Shown piece by piece: positions 15,549 through 24,692 of a stretch of 50,829 nt of DNA. Under the pieces are notes generated by a model. It worked only from the letters and a program-made list of their open reading frames with translations, searched no databases and was not told the DNA's origin. The DNA comes from Bifidobacterium callitrichidarum (GTDB lineage: Bacteria; Actinomycetota; Actinomycetes; Actinomycetales; Bifidobacteriaceae): contig NZ_QFFM01000024.1 of NCBI RefSeq assembly GCF_003129905.1, positions 1 to 50,829 on the forward strand, in the 5' to 3' direction. The position numbers and the translations under genes were made by a program. Each line of letters opens with the position of its first letter. The first letter of the stretch is position 1.

Positions 15549-17092
15549 CACTCGCAGCTTTCGCGATGCGCCTCGAGCGCGGTCAGCAGCACCTCGTCCA
15601 TATCCGTGATGTCGCCCGCGCCCACAGTGAACACCACGTCGCCGTGATGGGCGCGCATGGCCATCATCTTGGCGGCCAGGCACATGTCCCCCACCGCCTG
15701 GATCCAGGTGCCGGCGGAGGCGTCCTTGAGCCCCGCGGCGGCGTCCACGATGGTCTGCGGGCCGACGTCAGGGAAATCCTCCTGCTTTTCACGGGCAGGG
15801 AAAATGCCGGTGACGATCACGTCGTCCGCCTTGGCCAGCGCCTCGGCGAATTCGCGGGCGAAGAACCTCGTGCGGGAGAACAGATGCGGCTGGAAGATCA
15901 CGCGGATGACGGATTCCGGATAACGGCGTCGTGCGGCGTCGAGCAGCGCGGCGATCTCCGTGGGATGGTGGGCGTAGTCGTCCACCACGGTGACCTGCTT
16001 GACCGTGCCGCGCACCTGGAACCGGCGGGATGCGCCCAGGAAGCCGGCGATGGCCTGTGCGGCGGCCTCGGGGGCCACGCCGAGCAGCACGGCGGCGGTG
16101 ATGGCGGCCGCGGCGTTGCGCGCGTTGTGGATGCCGGGCACCTTGAGCACCACGTTCTGGGACACGGATTGGTCCCCGGTCACCGCGGCGGGCAACTCCA
16201 GCGTGAACCGTTCGCTGCCGCTGCCGGCGGCCTCGGTCTCGGAGACGATGCGCACGTAGGCGGCGATGGCCGAGAAGTCCAGATCGGAGGCCAGTTCGCC
16301 GGCCGGCGCGGTGCCGTAGGCGATGACGCGGGCCTTGACGTCGGCGGGCATGGCGGCGATCACGCCGAGATTGTCCTTGTCGTCGGCGCAGATCACCACA
16401 TGGTCGGCGGCGTGGCCGGCATGGTTCACGAACGCGGCCTGGTAGTGAGCCTCGTCGCCGTAATGGTCAAGATGGTCGGCTTCGGTGTTGGTGATGACGG
16501 CGATGGTGGGATGGTATTTGGCGAAGCTGCCGTCGGATTCGTCCGCCTCGGCCACGAGCACCCGGCCGGCTCCGGCATGGCCGCCGTCCAGCGTGGTGCC
16601 GTCCGGCCCCTGGATGGAGCCGCCGATGGCGTAGCTCGGGTCTTCGCCCGTGTTCACGAGGATGTGCGCGAGCATGGAACTGGTGGTGGTCTTGCCGTGC
16701 GCGCCCGCCACGGTGACGGCCTGCTTGCCGTTCATGAGCAGGGCGAGGATGTCGCTGCGGTGCACGATGCGCGCGCCGGCCTCGGCGGCGGCAACGATTT
16801 CGGGGTTGTCCGGCTTGATGGCGCTGGAATAGACCACGGTGGACGCTCCGGCCACGTTCTCGGCGCGCTGGCCGAATTCCACGGTGATGCCGAGTGCGGC
16901 GAGACGGTCGGTCTTGGCGCTGCGTTCGCGGTCGGAGCCGTCCACGGCGACCCCTTGGGCGTGCAGCATCTCGGCGAGCACGCTCATGCCGGCGCCGCCG
17001 ATGCCGATGAAGTGGGTGGGACCGAGGTCCGCCGGCCTCGCCGATGCGTCGAACGCGGCATGGGTGGGGTCAAGCACGATGGGTTGAGTCAA
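15548..17092 (-). CDS. murC: UDP-N-acetylmuramate--L-alanine ligase MurC
   Basis: This cytoplasmic ligase adds the first peptide residue, L-Ala, to UDP-MurNAc using ATP. The 514-residue product has the N-terminal nucleotide motif FIGIGGAGMSVLA (29-41), the Mur-ligase P-loop GAHGKTTTS (130-138), and DDYAHHPTEI typical of MurC near the start of the C-terminal domain. The start is TTG at 17092, with AAGGAG 9 bases upstream. It overlaps ftsQ at its end. A perfect 14-bp palindrome lies just upstream of the ribosome-binding site. Confidence 0.96.
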   Translation of the reverse strand: MTQPIVLDPTHAAFDASARPADLGPTHFIGIGGAGMSVLAEMLHAQGVAVDGSDRERSAKTDRLAALGITVEFGQRAENVAGASTVVYSSAIKPDNPEIVAAAEAGARIVHRSDILALLMNGKQAVTVAGAHGKTTTSSMLAHILVNTGEDPSYAIGGSIQGPDGTTLDGGHAGAGRVLVAEADESDGSFAKYHPTIAVITNTEADHLDHYGDEAHYQAAFVNHAGHAADHVVICADDKDNLGVIAAMPADVKARVIAYGTAPAGELASDLDFSAIAAYVRIVSETEAAGSGSERFTLELPAAVTGDQSVSQNVVLKVPGIHNARNAAAAITAAVLLGVAPEAAAQAIAGFLGASRRFQVRGTVKQVTVVDDYAHHPTEIAALLDAARRRYPESVIRVIFQPHLFSRTRFFAREFAEALAKADDVIVTGIFPAREKQEDFPDVGPQTIVDAAAGLKDASAGTWIQAVGDMCLAAKMMAMRAHHGDVVFTVGAGDITDMDEVLLTALEAHRESCE

Positions 17093-17113
17093 TTTCTGAC
17101 GCTCCTTACACAG

Positions 17114-17127
17114 ATGTTCCGGAACAT
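17114..17127. promoter_or_regulatory. Perfect palindrome ATGTTCCGGAACAT in murG-murC spacer
   Basis: A 14-bp perfectly symmetric sequence lies 22 bases upstream of the murC start codon and 41 bases after murG. It resembles a repressor operator, or it could be a short RNA hairpin in the polycistronic transcript. No family is assigned. Confidence 0.4.
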
Positions 17128-17167
17128 ATCTTAGGTCGCCCTCGCCGTCCGTCCGGCGGGATGCGTA

Positions 17168-18346
17168 TCAGCGGCGACCGGCGAGGGCGAGCACATGGCG
17201 GGCCATGACTTCGGCCGCGTCACGGATGCCGTATTCCCAGGCCTTGCGGCCGAATCCCGCGAGTCGTTCCCGGTCGGCGAGCAGGGCGGGCACATGGCCT
17301 TTGACCCAGTCGGGGGTCAGATCCCTGTCCACCACCATAAGGCCGCCGCCCGCGTTCACCACGGGCTCGGCGTTGAAGCGCTGCTCACCGTTGCCGATGG
17401 GCAGGGGCACGTAGATGGCGGGCAGGCCCAGCGCGGCCAGTTCGGAGACGGATCCGGCGCCCGCGCGGCAGATCACCAGATCGGCGCAGGCGAAGGCCAG
17501 GTCGATGCGCTCCAGGTATTCGGCCGTGTGGTAGTCGCCGGAACCGGCCGATTCGGGGCCGAGTCCGGTCAATACGTCCGCTCCCGCGGATTCGGTGGCC
17601 AGCGTGCGGACCTCGTCGATCTTGCCGCGGCCGGTCAGATGGATGATCTGGGCGTGTTCCAGCAGCTCACGGGCCGAGGATGCGATGGCGCGGTTGAGGC
17701 TTTGCGCGCCGAGGGAGCCGCCGGTGACCAGCACCAGCGGACGGGCGGGATCCACGCCAAGCTGTGCGGCGGCTTCGCGGCGCAGACCGTCGCGGTCCTC
17801 GCCGATGCGCTTGGCCAGCCGGGCGATGGCGGGGCGCAGCGGCAGTCCGACGCGCTCGATGTCCGCTCCCTGGCGTGGTTTGAGGCCGGTGCCCTCGTAG
17901 ACGGTGCCGATGAAATCGGCCCAGCGGGCGCCGAGCTTGTTGGCCATGCCGGCACGGGCGTTCTGCTCGTGGATGGCGATCGGGATACCCATCCTGTGTG
18001 CAGTGGCGTAGACGGGCGCCGAGGCGTATCCGCCGAATCCGGCCACCACGTCGGCCTCGCGGCTTTCGAGGATGGAGCGGACCTTGGCGGTCTCGCGCTT
18101 CCATTTGGCCGGGAACCTGAGCATGTACAGGTTGGGCCGGCGAGGGAACGGCACTTTTTCGATGGTGTCGAGTTCGTAGCCCGCCTGCGGCACGAGATCC
18201 TTTTCGAGGCCCACGGCGGTGCCGATGACGGTGACCTGGGCCGCCGGCTCGATCTCACGGATCGCGCCGGCCACGGCGAGCAGAGGATTGACGTGACCGG
18301 CGGTTCCGCCGCCGGCCAACACGATATGGGGTGTGCCTTGAGTCAT
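17168..18346 (-). CDS. murG: UDP-GlcNAc:lipid I GlcNAc transferase MurG
   Basis: This peripheral membrane GT28 glycosyltransferase converts lipid I to lipid II at the inner face of the membrane. The 392-residue product has the N-terminal loop [10 protein letters not shown] (residues 12-21) and a C-terminal UDP-GlcNAc site around [25 protein letters not shown] choose the ATG at 18346 ([13 protein letters not shown]) because the family motif begins right after it; a longer open frame to 18418 would overlap ftsW. It lies 16 bases after ftsW. Confidence 0.95.
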   Translation of the reverse strand: MTQGTPHIVLAGGGTAGHVNPLLAVAGAIREIEPAAQVTVIGTAVGLEKDLVPQAGYELDTIEKVPFPRRPNLYMLRFPAKWKRETAKVRSILESREADVVAGFGGYASAPVYATAHRMGIPIAIHEQNARAGMANKLGARWADFIGTVYEGTGLKPRQGADIERVGLPLRPAIARLAKRIGEDRDGLRREAAAQLGVDPARPLVLVTGGSLGAQSLNRAIASSARELLEHAQIIHLTGRGKIDEVRTLATESAGADVLTGLGPESAGSGDYHTAEYLERIDLAFACADLVICRAGAGSVSELAALGLPAIYVPLPIGNGEQRFNAEPVVNAGGGLMVVDRDLTPDWVKGHVPALLADRERLAGFGRKAWEYGIRDAAEVMARHVLALAGRR

Positions 18347-18362
18347 GGTTATCGAGTGTACT

Positions 18363-19580
18363 CTACACCGTCTGTCGGGCCTGTTTGATCTGCGGCTGCG
18401 CGCGCATAAGCCCCACAACGAGGCCCGCCGCGGACAGGCACATGATCATGGACGAGCCGCCGGCGGAGACGAACGGCATGGGCACGCCGAGCACGGGGAA
18501 CACGCCCACCACCACGCCGATGTTGACGAGTGCCTGGCCCACGATCCAGATGGTCACGCACATGAGCACCATGGACACGTAGCGGTCCGGCACCTGCAGC
18601 GCCACGGCGATCATGCACCAGCCGAGGATCACGAAGAACAGGATCACGATGGCGCAGCCCACGAATCCGGTCTCCTCGCCGATGATGGCGTAGATGAAGT
18701 CGTTGTGTGCGGCGGGCAGGTAGTTCCATTTCTCGCGCGAATTGCCGATGCCGAGACCCAGCAGGCCTCCGGAGGCGATGGCGTATTTGGCGTGAATCGA
18801 CTGATAGCACACCTGCTGCGCGTCCGCGGCCGAACAGTCGCCGTAGGTGGCCAGGATTCGTTTCATGCGGTTGGGGCTGGAGACGGCCAGGACGATCACC
18901 ATGGCGACCGCCAATCCCGCGCCCACCGCCATCCATTTGCCGGGGAAGCCGGAGACCAGGAACGCCACGCCGCCGATGAAGATGAGGATCATGGCGGTGC
19001 CGAGGTCCTTGCCGCCCACCACGAGCGCGAGTCCGATGCCGTAGACGAGCAGCGGGAAGCGGTACGCCTTGATGCCCTCCTTGCGGTAGAACCTGCCGCA
19101 GGCGTGCAGCGATGACGGCAGCCAGACGCACATGGCGAACTTCATGAACTCGGCCGGCTGGATGGTGGTGAAGCCCAGGTTCAGCCAGCCCCTGTTGCCG
19201 TAGACGTCGATGCCCAGGGGCGTGAAGGTCAGCAGCTGCAGGATCTGGGCGGCCAGCACGATGCCGATGCCGGCCCTGCGCCAGAACGACACCGGCATCA
19301 TCATGGCCATGAAGCCCAGGATCAGGCCGATCACGCAGAAGCCGCCCTGGCTGATGAGCTGGACGAACGGTGACTTGCCCTGCGCGGCCATGGTGACCGT
19401 GGAGCTGGAGAAGACCATAATCAGGCCGAAGACGGTCAGGCCCACCACGGCCATGCGGAAGCCGTGGTAGCACCACAGGGGGTTGAGCAGGCTGCGCCAG
19501 CCGGTGTAGTCGCTGATGACCAGAGCCGGCTGGTCCGAAGTCTTATGCAGGGCGCGCAGGCGGGGATCAGTGGAGGCCAT
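18363..19580 (-). CDS. ftsW: Septal peptidoglycan glycosyltransferase FtsW (SEDS family)
   Basis: The 405-residue protein has about ten membrane segments and SEDS hallmarks such as [21 protein letters not shown] (with the essential Asp region) and [14 protein letters not shown] near the last periplasmic loop. It polymerises lipid II at the septum together with the FtsI transpeptidase. The ATG at 19580 ([12 protein letters not shown]) is preceded by GGAGCGAGGTG and overlaps the murD end by 14 bases, so translation is coupled. A longer open frame upstream is rejected because it lies inside murD. Confidence 0.94.
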   Translation of the reverse strand: MASTDPRLRALHKTSDQPALVISDYTGWRSLLNPLWCYHGFRMAVVGLTVFGLIMVFSSSTVTMAAQGKSPFVQLISQGGFCVIGLILGFMAMMMPVSFWRRAGIGIVLAAQILQLLTFTPLGIDVYGNRGWLNLGFTTIQPAEFMKFAMCVWLPSSLHACGRFYRKEGIKAYRFPLLVYGIGLALVVGGKDLGTAMILIFIGGVAFLVSGFPGKWMAVGAGLAVAMVIVLAVSSPNRMKRILATYGDCSAADAQQVCYQSIHAKYAIASGGLLGLGIGNSREKWNYLPAAHNDFIYAIIGEETGFVGCAIVILFFVILGWCMIAVALQVPDRYVSMVLMCVTIWIVGQALVNIGVVVGVFPVLGVPMPFVSAGGSSMIMCLSAAGLVVGLMRAQPQIKQARQTV

Positions 19581-21012
19581 GCACCTCGCTCCAGGTGCGG
19601 GCGGCGGCTGCGAAACGGTTGCCACGGTCCGCGTAGGACACGAACTGGTCCATGGACGCGCAGGCGGGTGCCATGAGCACGATGTCTCCGCCGGAGGCGT
19701 ACTTGCCGCACGCCTCGACGGCACGGTCCATCACGGTGTCGTTGTCTGCGGGATCGATGACGGTGAGCGGGATGTCCGGTGCCTGGCTGGCGAAGGCGTC
19801 CAGCATGGGCTGCTGGTCCTTGCCGATGATGACGGCGGCCTTGATGGTGTGCGCCTGGTCCTTGATCAGATCCTCGAAGCGGCTGCCCTTGGCGAGTCCG
19901 CCGGCGATCCACACCACGGACTTGGCGGGGAAGCTGGAGAGCGAGGCGCGTGCCGCATGGCCGTTGGTGGCCTTGGAGTCGTCCACGAAACGCACCACCC
20001 CATCGGCGAGCCTGGCCTCTGCCACGGTCTCGATGCGGTGGCCGCCCGGCTTGAACGCCTTCAGCGCGTCCAGCGCGGTCGCGAGGTCCGCGCCATAACC
20101 CAGCACGAGCGCGAGGGCGGTCAGGGCGTCGGCCACGAGATGCGGGTAGAGCGAGCCGTCCGGTTCCATCAGGTGCTTGAAGTCGGTGATGGGCGCGATG
20201 CGCCTCGTCTCGCCTTCGGCCCCGCCGGCCACGCCGCTCCTATCGACGATCCAGCCGTCCTCGATGCCAATCTGCCCGGCTTCGGGGGCCGCGAGCGTGA
20301 AGCCCACCTTGCGGCAGCCTTCGGCGACGTTCGCCTCGGCGGCCAGGGCGCTCACTTTGGCATCCTGCGCGTTGTAGACGATGACGCGCCTGGCGCCCCG
20401 GAACACCTTGGACTTGTCCGCGGCGTAGTTCTCGCGGCCGCCGTGCCAGTCGAGGTGATCGTCGGCGATGTTGGTGATCGCGGCGCAGTCGAGGGCCAGC
20501 GAATCGGTGAAATGCAGCTGGAAGGAGCTCAGTTCCACGCACAGTACGTCGTGCGCTGGATTGGTGGCGCAGCGAGACAGGCTCATGGACATGTCCCCGG
20601 AGGCGATGTTGCCGGCGGTGGGCGCGTCCAGGCCGCAGGCCTTGAGCATCTCGGAGGTCATTTCGGTGGTGGAGGTCTTGCCGTTGGTGCCGGTGATGCC
20701 GATCCACGGCGCCGGATGGCCGGTGCGCGCGTTGTCCACGCGCAGTCGCCAGGCGAACTCGACCTCGCTCATTACCGGGATACCCCGGCGCTGGGCTTCG
20801 AGGATGAACGGCGTGCGCGGGTTGAACACCGGCGAGGACATGACGTAGTCGACCTTGTCCCAGTCCACGTCGTCGAACGAACGCAGGTCGACTTCGGGCT
20901 TGCGCTCATCCACGCCGATCACATGGGCGCCGCGTTCCTTCAATACCTCCGCCAGCGAGGTGCCGGACACGCCCAGTCCGGCGATCACCACCGTCTTGTT
21001 CTCGATTTGCAT
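19567..21012 (-). CDS. murD: UDP-N-acetylmuramoyl-L-alanine--D-glutamate ligase MurD
   Basis: This cytoplasmic ligase adds D-Glu to UDP-MurNAc-L-Ala. The 481-residue product opens with [15 protein letters not shown], has the P-loop TGTNGKTST (107-115), and keeps the Mur-ligase central [12 protein letters not shown] and C-terminal [10 protein letters not shown] motifs. AGGGAGGAACG precedes the ATG at 21012. It lies between mraY and ftsW in the dcw cluster. Confidence 0.96.
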   Translation of the reverse strand: MQIENKTVVIAGLGVSGTSLAEVLKERGAHVIGVDERKPEVDLRSFDDVDWDKVDYVMSSPVFNPRTPFILEAQRRGIPVMSEVEFAWRLRVDNARTGHPAPWIGITGTNGKTSTTEMTSEMLKACGLDAPTAGNIASGDMSMSLSRCATNPAHDVLCVELSSFQLHFTDSLALDCAAITNIADDHLDWHGGRENYAADKSKVFRGARRVIVYNAQDAKVSALAAEANVAEGCRKVGFTLAAPEAGQIGIEDGWIVDRSGVAGGAEGETRRIAPITDFKHLMEPDGSLYPHLVADALTALALVLGYGADLATALDALKAFKPGGHRIETVAEARLADGVVRFVDDSKATNGHAARASLSSFPAKSVVWIAGGLAKGSRFEDLIKDQAHTIKAAVIIGKDQQPMLDAFASQAPDIPLTVIDPADNDTVMDRAVEACGKYASGGDIVLMAPACASMDQFVSYADRGNRFAAAARTWSEVHGLH

Positions 21013-21066
21013 CGTTCCTCCCTAGAAATCACTGCCGCGGACGAGCGTAGGCCGTCCGCGTTTCCG

Positions 21067-22173
21067 CTAGCTGAACAGCAGCCCGGAGCGGGTCACCCAG
21101 TCGCCGTAGAAGATGGTAAGCGCCAGCAGCACGAAGAGCAGCTCGATCATCCAGAATCGGACCACCACCTTGGTTTCGGTCCAGCCGAGCAGCTCGAAAT
21201 GATGATGGATGGGCGCCATCTTGAATACGCGCTTGTGCGTCATCTTGAAATAACCCACCTGGATCACGTCGCTCATGGCTTCCATGACGTACAGGCCTCC
21301 CATGATCACCGCCAGGAATTCGGTGTGCGTTGCGATGGACAGGGCCGCGAACAGGCCGCCCAAGGCCAGCGAGCCGGTGTCGCCCATGAAGATGGAGGCG
21401 GGGTTCGAGTTGTACCACAGGAATCCGAAGCAGGCCACGGCCGCGCACACGGCGATGATGGTCAGATCCAGCGGGTCGGACACAGCGTACGAGTAGCCGC
21501 CGTGGTCACCGCCCTTGATGTGGTAGCTCTCCCAGAAGGCGATGATGCCGAAGCCGGTGAAGGAGATCATCGAGGAGCCAGCGGCAAGGCCGTCGAGGCC
21601 GTCGGTGAGGTTCACGGCGTTGGTCCAGGCAGTCATCAGGAAGTTCACCCAGATCACGAACAGGATGATGGCCACGGCGCGGCCGGCGAAGTCGAAGCTG
21701 AAGAACGGCTTCTCGATGAAGCTCATGCCGGGCTGCGCGCTGGGCAGGCCCGTCTTGGTGGGGATGATGAGCGCCAGCACGGCGTAGATGGTGGCGAAGA
21801 TGAACTGGCCGATGAACTTGCCGCCCACGGTCAGGCCCTCGTTCTGCTTCTTGCGCACCTTGGCGAAGTCGTCGATGAAGCCGAGCACGCCCATCGAAAG
21901 CATGGCGAAGAGCACCAGCACCGCGGACCAGGAGGGCACGTCGCCCGAATGCAGGTAGCGGTAGAGCGCGGAGGCCGCCCAGCCGAACAGGATGGCGAAG
22001 TTGATGACCACGCCGCCAAGCGTGGGGGTGCCGCGCTTGACCAGATGTGACTGCGGTCCGTCCTGGCGGATGTACTGGCCGTAGTGCAGTTTGTGCACCA
22101 GCCGAATCAGCAGCGGCGTGCCGGCCAATGTTACGATCAGCGACACCAGCATTCCAATGATCAGAGCAATCAC
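21067..22173 (-). CDS. mraY: Phospho-N-acetylmuramoyl-pentapeptide transferase MraY
   Basis: This integral membrane enzyme moves phospho-MurNAc-pentapeptide to undecaprenyl phosphate, giving lipid I. The 368-residue product has about ten membrane segments, the Mg/catalytic stretches GFIDDFAKV and NLTDGLDGLA, and the C-terminal HHHFELLGWTE loop. The start is GTG at 22173, with AAAGGGAAG about 6 bases upstream. It sits between murF and murD. Confidence 0.96.
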   Translation of the reverse strand: MIALIIGMLVSLIVTLAGTPLLIRLVHKLHYGQYIRQDGPQSHLVKRGTPTLGGVVINFAILFGWAASALYRYLHSGDVPSWSAVLVLFAMLSMGVLGFIDDFAKVRKKQNEGLTVGGKFIGQFIFATIYAVLALIIPTKTGLPSAQPGMSFIEKPFFSFDFAGRAVAIILFVIWVNFLMTAWTNAVNLTDGLDGLAAGSSMISFTGFGIIAFWESYHIKGGDHGGYSYAVSDPLDLTIIAVCAAVACFGFLWYNSNPASIFMGDTGSLALGGLFAALSIATHTEFLAVIMGGLYVMEAMSDVIQVGYFKMTHKRVFKMAPIHHHFELLGWTETKVVVRFWMIELLFVLLALTIFYGDWVTRSGLLFS

Positions 22174-22215
22174 GTGGATCTTCCCTTTATCTCGTTATCT
22201 CGTTGTTCCGTTGGT

Positions 22216-23682
22216 TCAGTTCCTGGCCCAGCGTTCGGCCAGCGCGCTCAGTCCCGAGGCGTGGGAGCCCTTGAGGAGCACCACCATGTCCGGGTGCTCG
22301 GCAGCGAGGTCCAGCACGATGCGTTCGGCCTGATCGATGTCGTGCGCGCAGTCGACCGGAATCACGGGGTCCGTTCCAGCGACTGCCTCACGGGCGCCGG
22401 CGGCCAGCGCTTCGGCCAGCGAGTCCAGATGCGGGTCCTTGGCCGAACCGACGGCGATGATGGCGTCCAGTCCGAGTCCCGCCGCGTATGCGCCCACCTG
22501 GGCGTGCAGGTTCGTCTCATCCGGGCCGAGTTCCAGCATGGCACCCAGCAGGACGACGCGGAAGGGCGTGCGGCCGTCCGCCGGCCTCCACGCCTTGAGT
22601 CCGTCAAGGCCGGCTTTCATGGAATCGGGGTTGGCGTTGAAGGAGTCATCGATGAGGGTGAAGGAGGCGTCGCCGCGGGTCACGGTGCTCAGCGCCATGC
22701 GGTGCGGGCTGATGGTGTGCTGCGCGGCCAGGGTCTCGGCCACGGCCTTGGGCGTCATGCCGTAGCGCAGCGCCACGGTCGCGGCGGCCAGCGCGTTCAT
22801 CACGTTGTGGCGGCCGGGGATGCCTAGATGCACCGGCACGCTGTTGCCGGAGGCGGTCACCAGCGTGAATTCGGCATGGTCGGACTCGTCGGACGTGATG
22901 TCGCGGGCCACGACCTCGTGCTCGCAGCCGCCTGCCAGACCGAACCAAGCCACCTCGCCGGGAGCCAGGGCTGCCATCGGCGCCACGTGGTCGTCGTCCG
23001 CGTTGAGCACGGCCACGCCACCGGGCAACAGGCCTTGCACGATCTCGCTCTTGGCCTGGGCGATGCGTTCACGGGAACCGAATTCGCCAAGGTGCGCCAC
23101 GCCCACCTTGAGCACGATCGCCAGGTTCGGCGGGGCGATACGGGTCAGGCGCGCGATCTCGCCGATATGGCTCGCGCCCATCTCGGCCACGAAGAATCGG
23201 GTTTCGGGACCGACCTTCAGCGCGGTCAGCGGCAGGCCGATCTCGTTGTTGAACGAGCCGACCGGGGCCACGGTGGGGCCCACGGTGGACAGCAGCGCGG
23301 ACAGGAGGTCCTTGGTGGTGGTCTTGCCCACCGAGCCGGTCAGACCGATCAGGTCGAAGTCGCCCGGCAGCTCACGACGGCGAGCGATGTTGTGACGGGC
23401 CAGTTCGCCCAACGCATCGACGGTGTCGGTCACCACGATCTGGGGCAGGCCGGCGGATTCGACCTCATGGTCCACGATTGCGGCCACCGCGCCCTGGGCG
23501 GCCACCTTGGCCACGAAGTCATGGCCGTCCACATGTTCGCCCTTGATGGCCACGAACACCGATCCGGCCTTGGCCTGACGCGAATCACTCACGGCACCGG
23601 TGGCCGTTCCGAAAGGTCCCTCCCCCGCGATCACACGGCCGGAGACGGCCTGGGCGATCTCCTCCACACTCATCGGCACCAT
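22216..23682 (-). CDS. murF: UDP-N-acetylmuramoyl-tripeptide--D-alanyl-D-alanine ligase MurF
   Basis: This ligase adds D-Ala-D-Ala to complete the UDP-MurNAc pentapeptide. The 488-residue product shows the N-terminal substrate domain (VSDSRQAKAGSVFVAIKGEHVDGHDF), P-loop TGSVGKTTTK (115-124), and a C-terminal domain with LIDDSFNANPDSMKAGL. I use ATG 23682 (MVPMSVEEIA), with AAGGAG 11 bases upstream; ATG 23673 is the alternative. A 42-base spacer with ATAACGAG repeated precedes mraY. Confidence 0.95.
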   Translation of the reverse strand: MVPMSVEEIAQAVSGRVIAGEGPFGTATGAVSDSRQAKAGSVFVAIKGEHVDGHDFVAKVAAQGAVAAIVDHEVESAGLPQIVVTDTVDALGELARHNIARRRELPGDFDLIGLTGSVGKTTTKDLLSALLSTVGPTVAPVGSFNNEIGLPLTALKVGPETRFFVAEMGASHIGEIARLTRIAPPNLAIVLKVGVAHLGEFGSRERIAQAKSEIVQGLLPGGVAVLNADDDHVAPMAALAPGEVAWFGLAGGCEHEVVARDITSDESDHAEFTLVTASGNSVPVHLGIPGRHNVMNALAAATVALRYGMTPKAVAETLAAQHTISPHRMALSTVTRGDASFTLIDDSFNANPDSMKAGLDGLKAWRPADGRTPFRVVLLGAMLELGPDETNLHAQVGAYAAGLGLDAIIAVGSAKDPHLDSLAEALAAGAREAVAGTDPVIPVDCAHDIDQAERIVLDLAAEHPDMVVLLKGSHASGLSALAERWARN

Positions 23683-23796
23683 AATGTCATCTGCTCCTTT
23701 TCGTTCTTCCTGCTCATGTCCGTTCATGCCGTTCATGCCGGCCACGTCATCCGCACCCTTTCATCGGCGGCATGGACGGCATCCATACGTTCGGCA

Positions 23797-24666
23797 CTAT
23801 TTCAGGTTGTTGGCCACCCTGAGCGCACTGCGCACGTTGTTCCTGCGCACGCCGGCCGCCAGCACCATGGCGATGGCGAGCGACATGTGCCGCATGCGCA
23901 TGATGTTCGAGCCGACCGGCGATTCGGCGGCCATATCATCCGATTCCCTGGTGGGGTGGATCATCACGAGATCCTCATCCGCCACGAAGGCGTACTTGCT
24001 TTTGAGGGATGCCAGATCGCCGATGTTGGCCGAACGCTGAGATCCCAGCACGTCCACGTTCACCGACTCCAGGGCGTGAGGCTGCAGCGTCTCGTCATCC
24101 ATGGCGATGATCACCGCCGCGACGCCGTCCTCGGCGCACACCGCAAGCGTGCGCTGCATGTCCAGGATGCCCAGCGGATAGGTGAGGCTCAGGGGCCGGG
24201 TCATCGAGGTGGATCCGGAGGAACTGATGATGGCCACGGGATTGCCCAGCATGTGCAGGAAATCCGCGAGTTGGCTGGCGCCCGCATCGACCTCGCCCTT
24301 GTCGGTGCCGGCCACCACGAACACGGCCATCGTGCTGGAGGGAGAGCCGGCGAATCCCGCCGCCAAATCGCCCAGCAGCGACGTATCGAGAGTTCCGAAC
24401 AGCCTCGGGATGCCGATCTCCGGGCACTTGCTTTTGAGGCTGTACGGCAACAGGGCGGCATAGGCACCGGCCTGCTCCGCCTGCGTCAGATCGGCGGTAT
24501 CCTTGCCGCAGATGAACAGGGAGCCGGGCACCACGGTGTCCACGCTGTCGCTGAGGGAGGTGACGGTGACGTTGACCGCGAACGGCGGATCGATCTCAAG
24601 ACCGTACCGTTGGGACAGCATGCCCAAGGTCATCCGCTGGGCGATGGATTCGCTCACTGCACTCAT
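23797..24666 (-). CDS. Truncated MurE-like protein without P-loop, in dcw cluster
   Basis: A 289-residue protein occupies the place where murE stands between ftsI and murF. Residues about 36-75 resemble the MurE N-terminal domain (VTSLSDSVDTVVPGSLFICGKD). The central part follows the Mur-ligase order, but the P-loop TGTNGKTT is replaced by AGTDKGEVD at about 119-127. The usual SSHAL motif is reduced to DETLQPHALESVNVDVLG at about 191-208. The C-terminal Mur-ligase domain is missing, and true MurE enzymes are around 480-500 residues. So it cannot be an ATP-dependent ligase of the usual kind. The reading frame is intact and coding-like, and the start ATG 24666 has GAAAGG upstream; GTG 24699 is an alternative start. 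It may regulate or scaffold Mur enzymes; the true murE must be elsewhere. Confidence 0.8.
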   Translation of the reverse strand: MSAVSESIAQRMTLGMLSQRYGLEIDPPFAVNVTVTSLSDSVDTVVPGSLFICGKDTADLTQAEQAGAYAALLPYSLKSKCPEIGIPRLFGTLDTSLLGDLAAGFAGSPSSTMAVFVVAGTDKGEVDAGASQLADFLHMLGNPVAIISSSGSTSMTRPLSLTYPLGILDMQRTLAVCAEDGVAAVIIAMDDETLQPHALESVNVDVLGSQRSANIGDLASLKSKYAFVADEDLVMIHPTRESDDMAAESPVGSNIMRMRHMSLAIAMVLAAGVRRNNVRSALRVANNLK

Positions 24667-24692
24667 GGATTGTCGCCTTTCTACCGCGCCAT

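Noticed and set aside
19516..22050. Long open frame of 844 codons on the plus strand
   Set aside because: It is antisense to murD and mraY, with the same shadow composition and no start signal.
23797..24666. Calling the MurE-like gene a functional murE
   Set aside because: The P-loop GKT and the C-terminal ligase domain are missing, so catalysis by the known mechanism is not possible.
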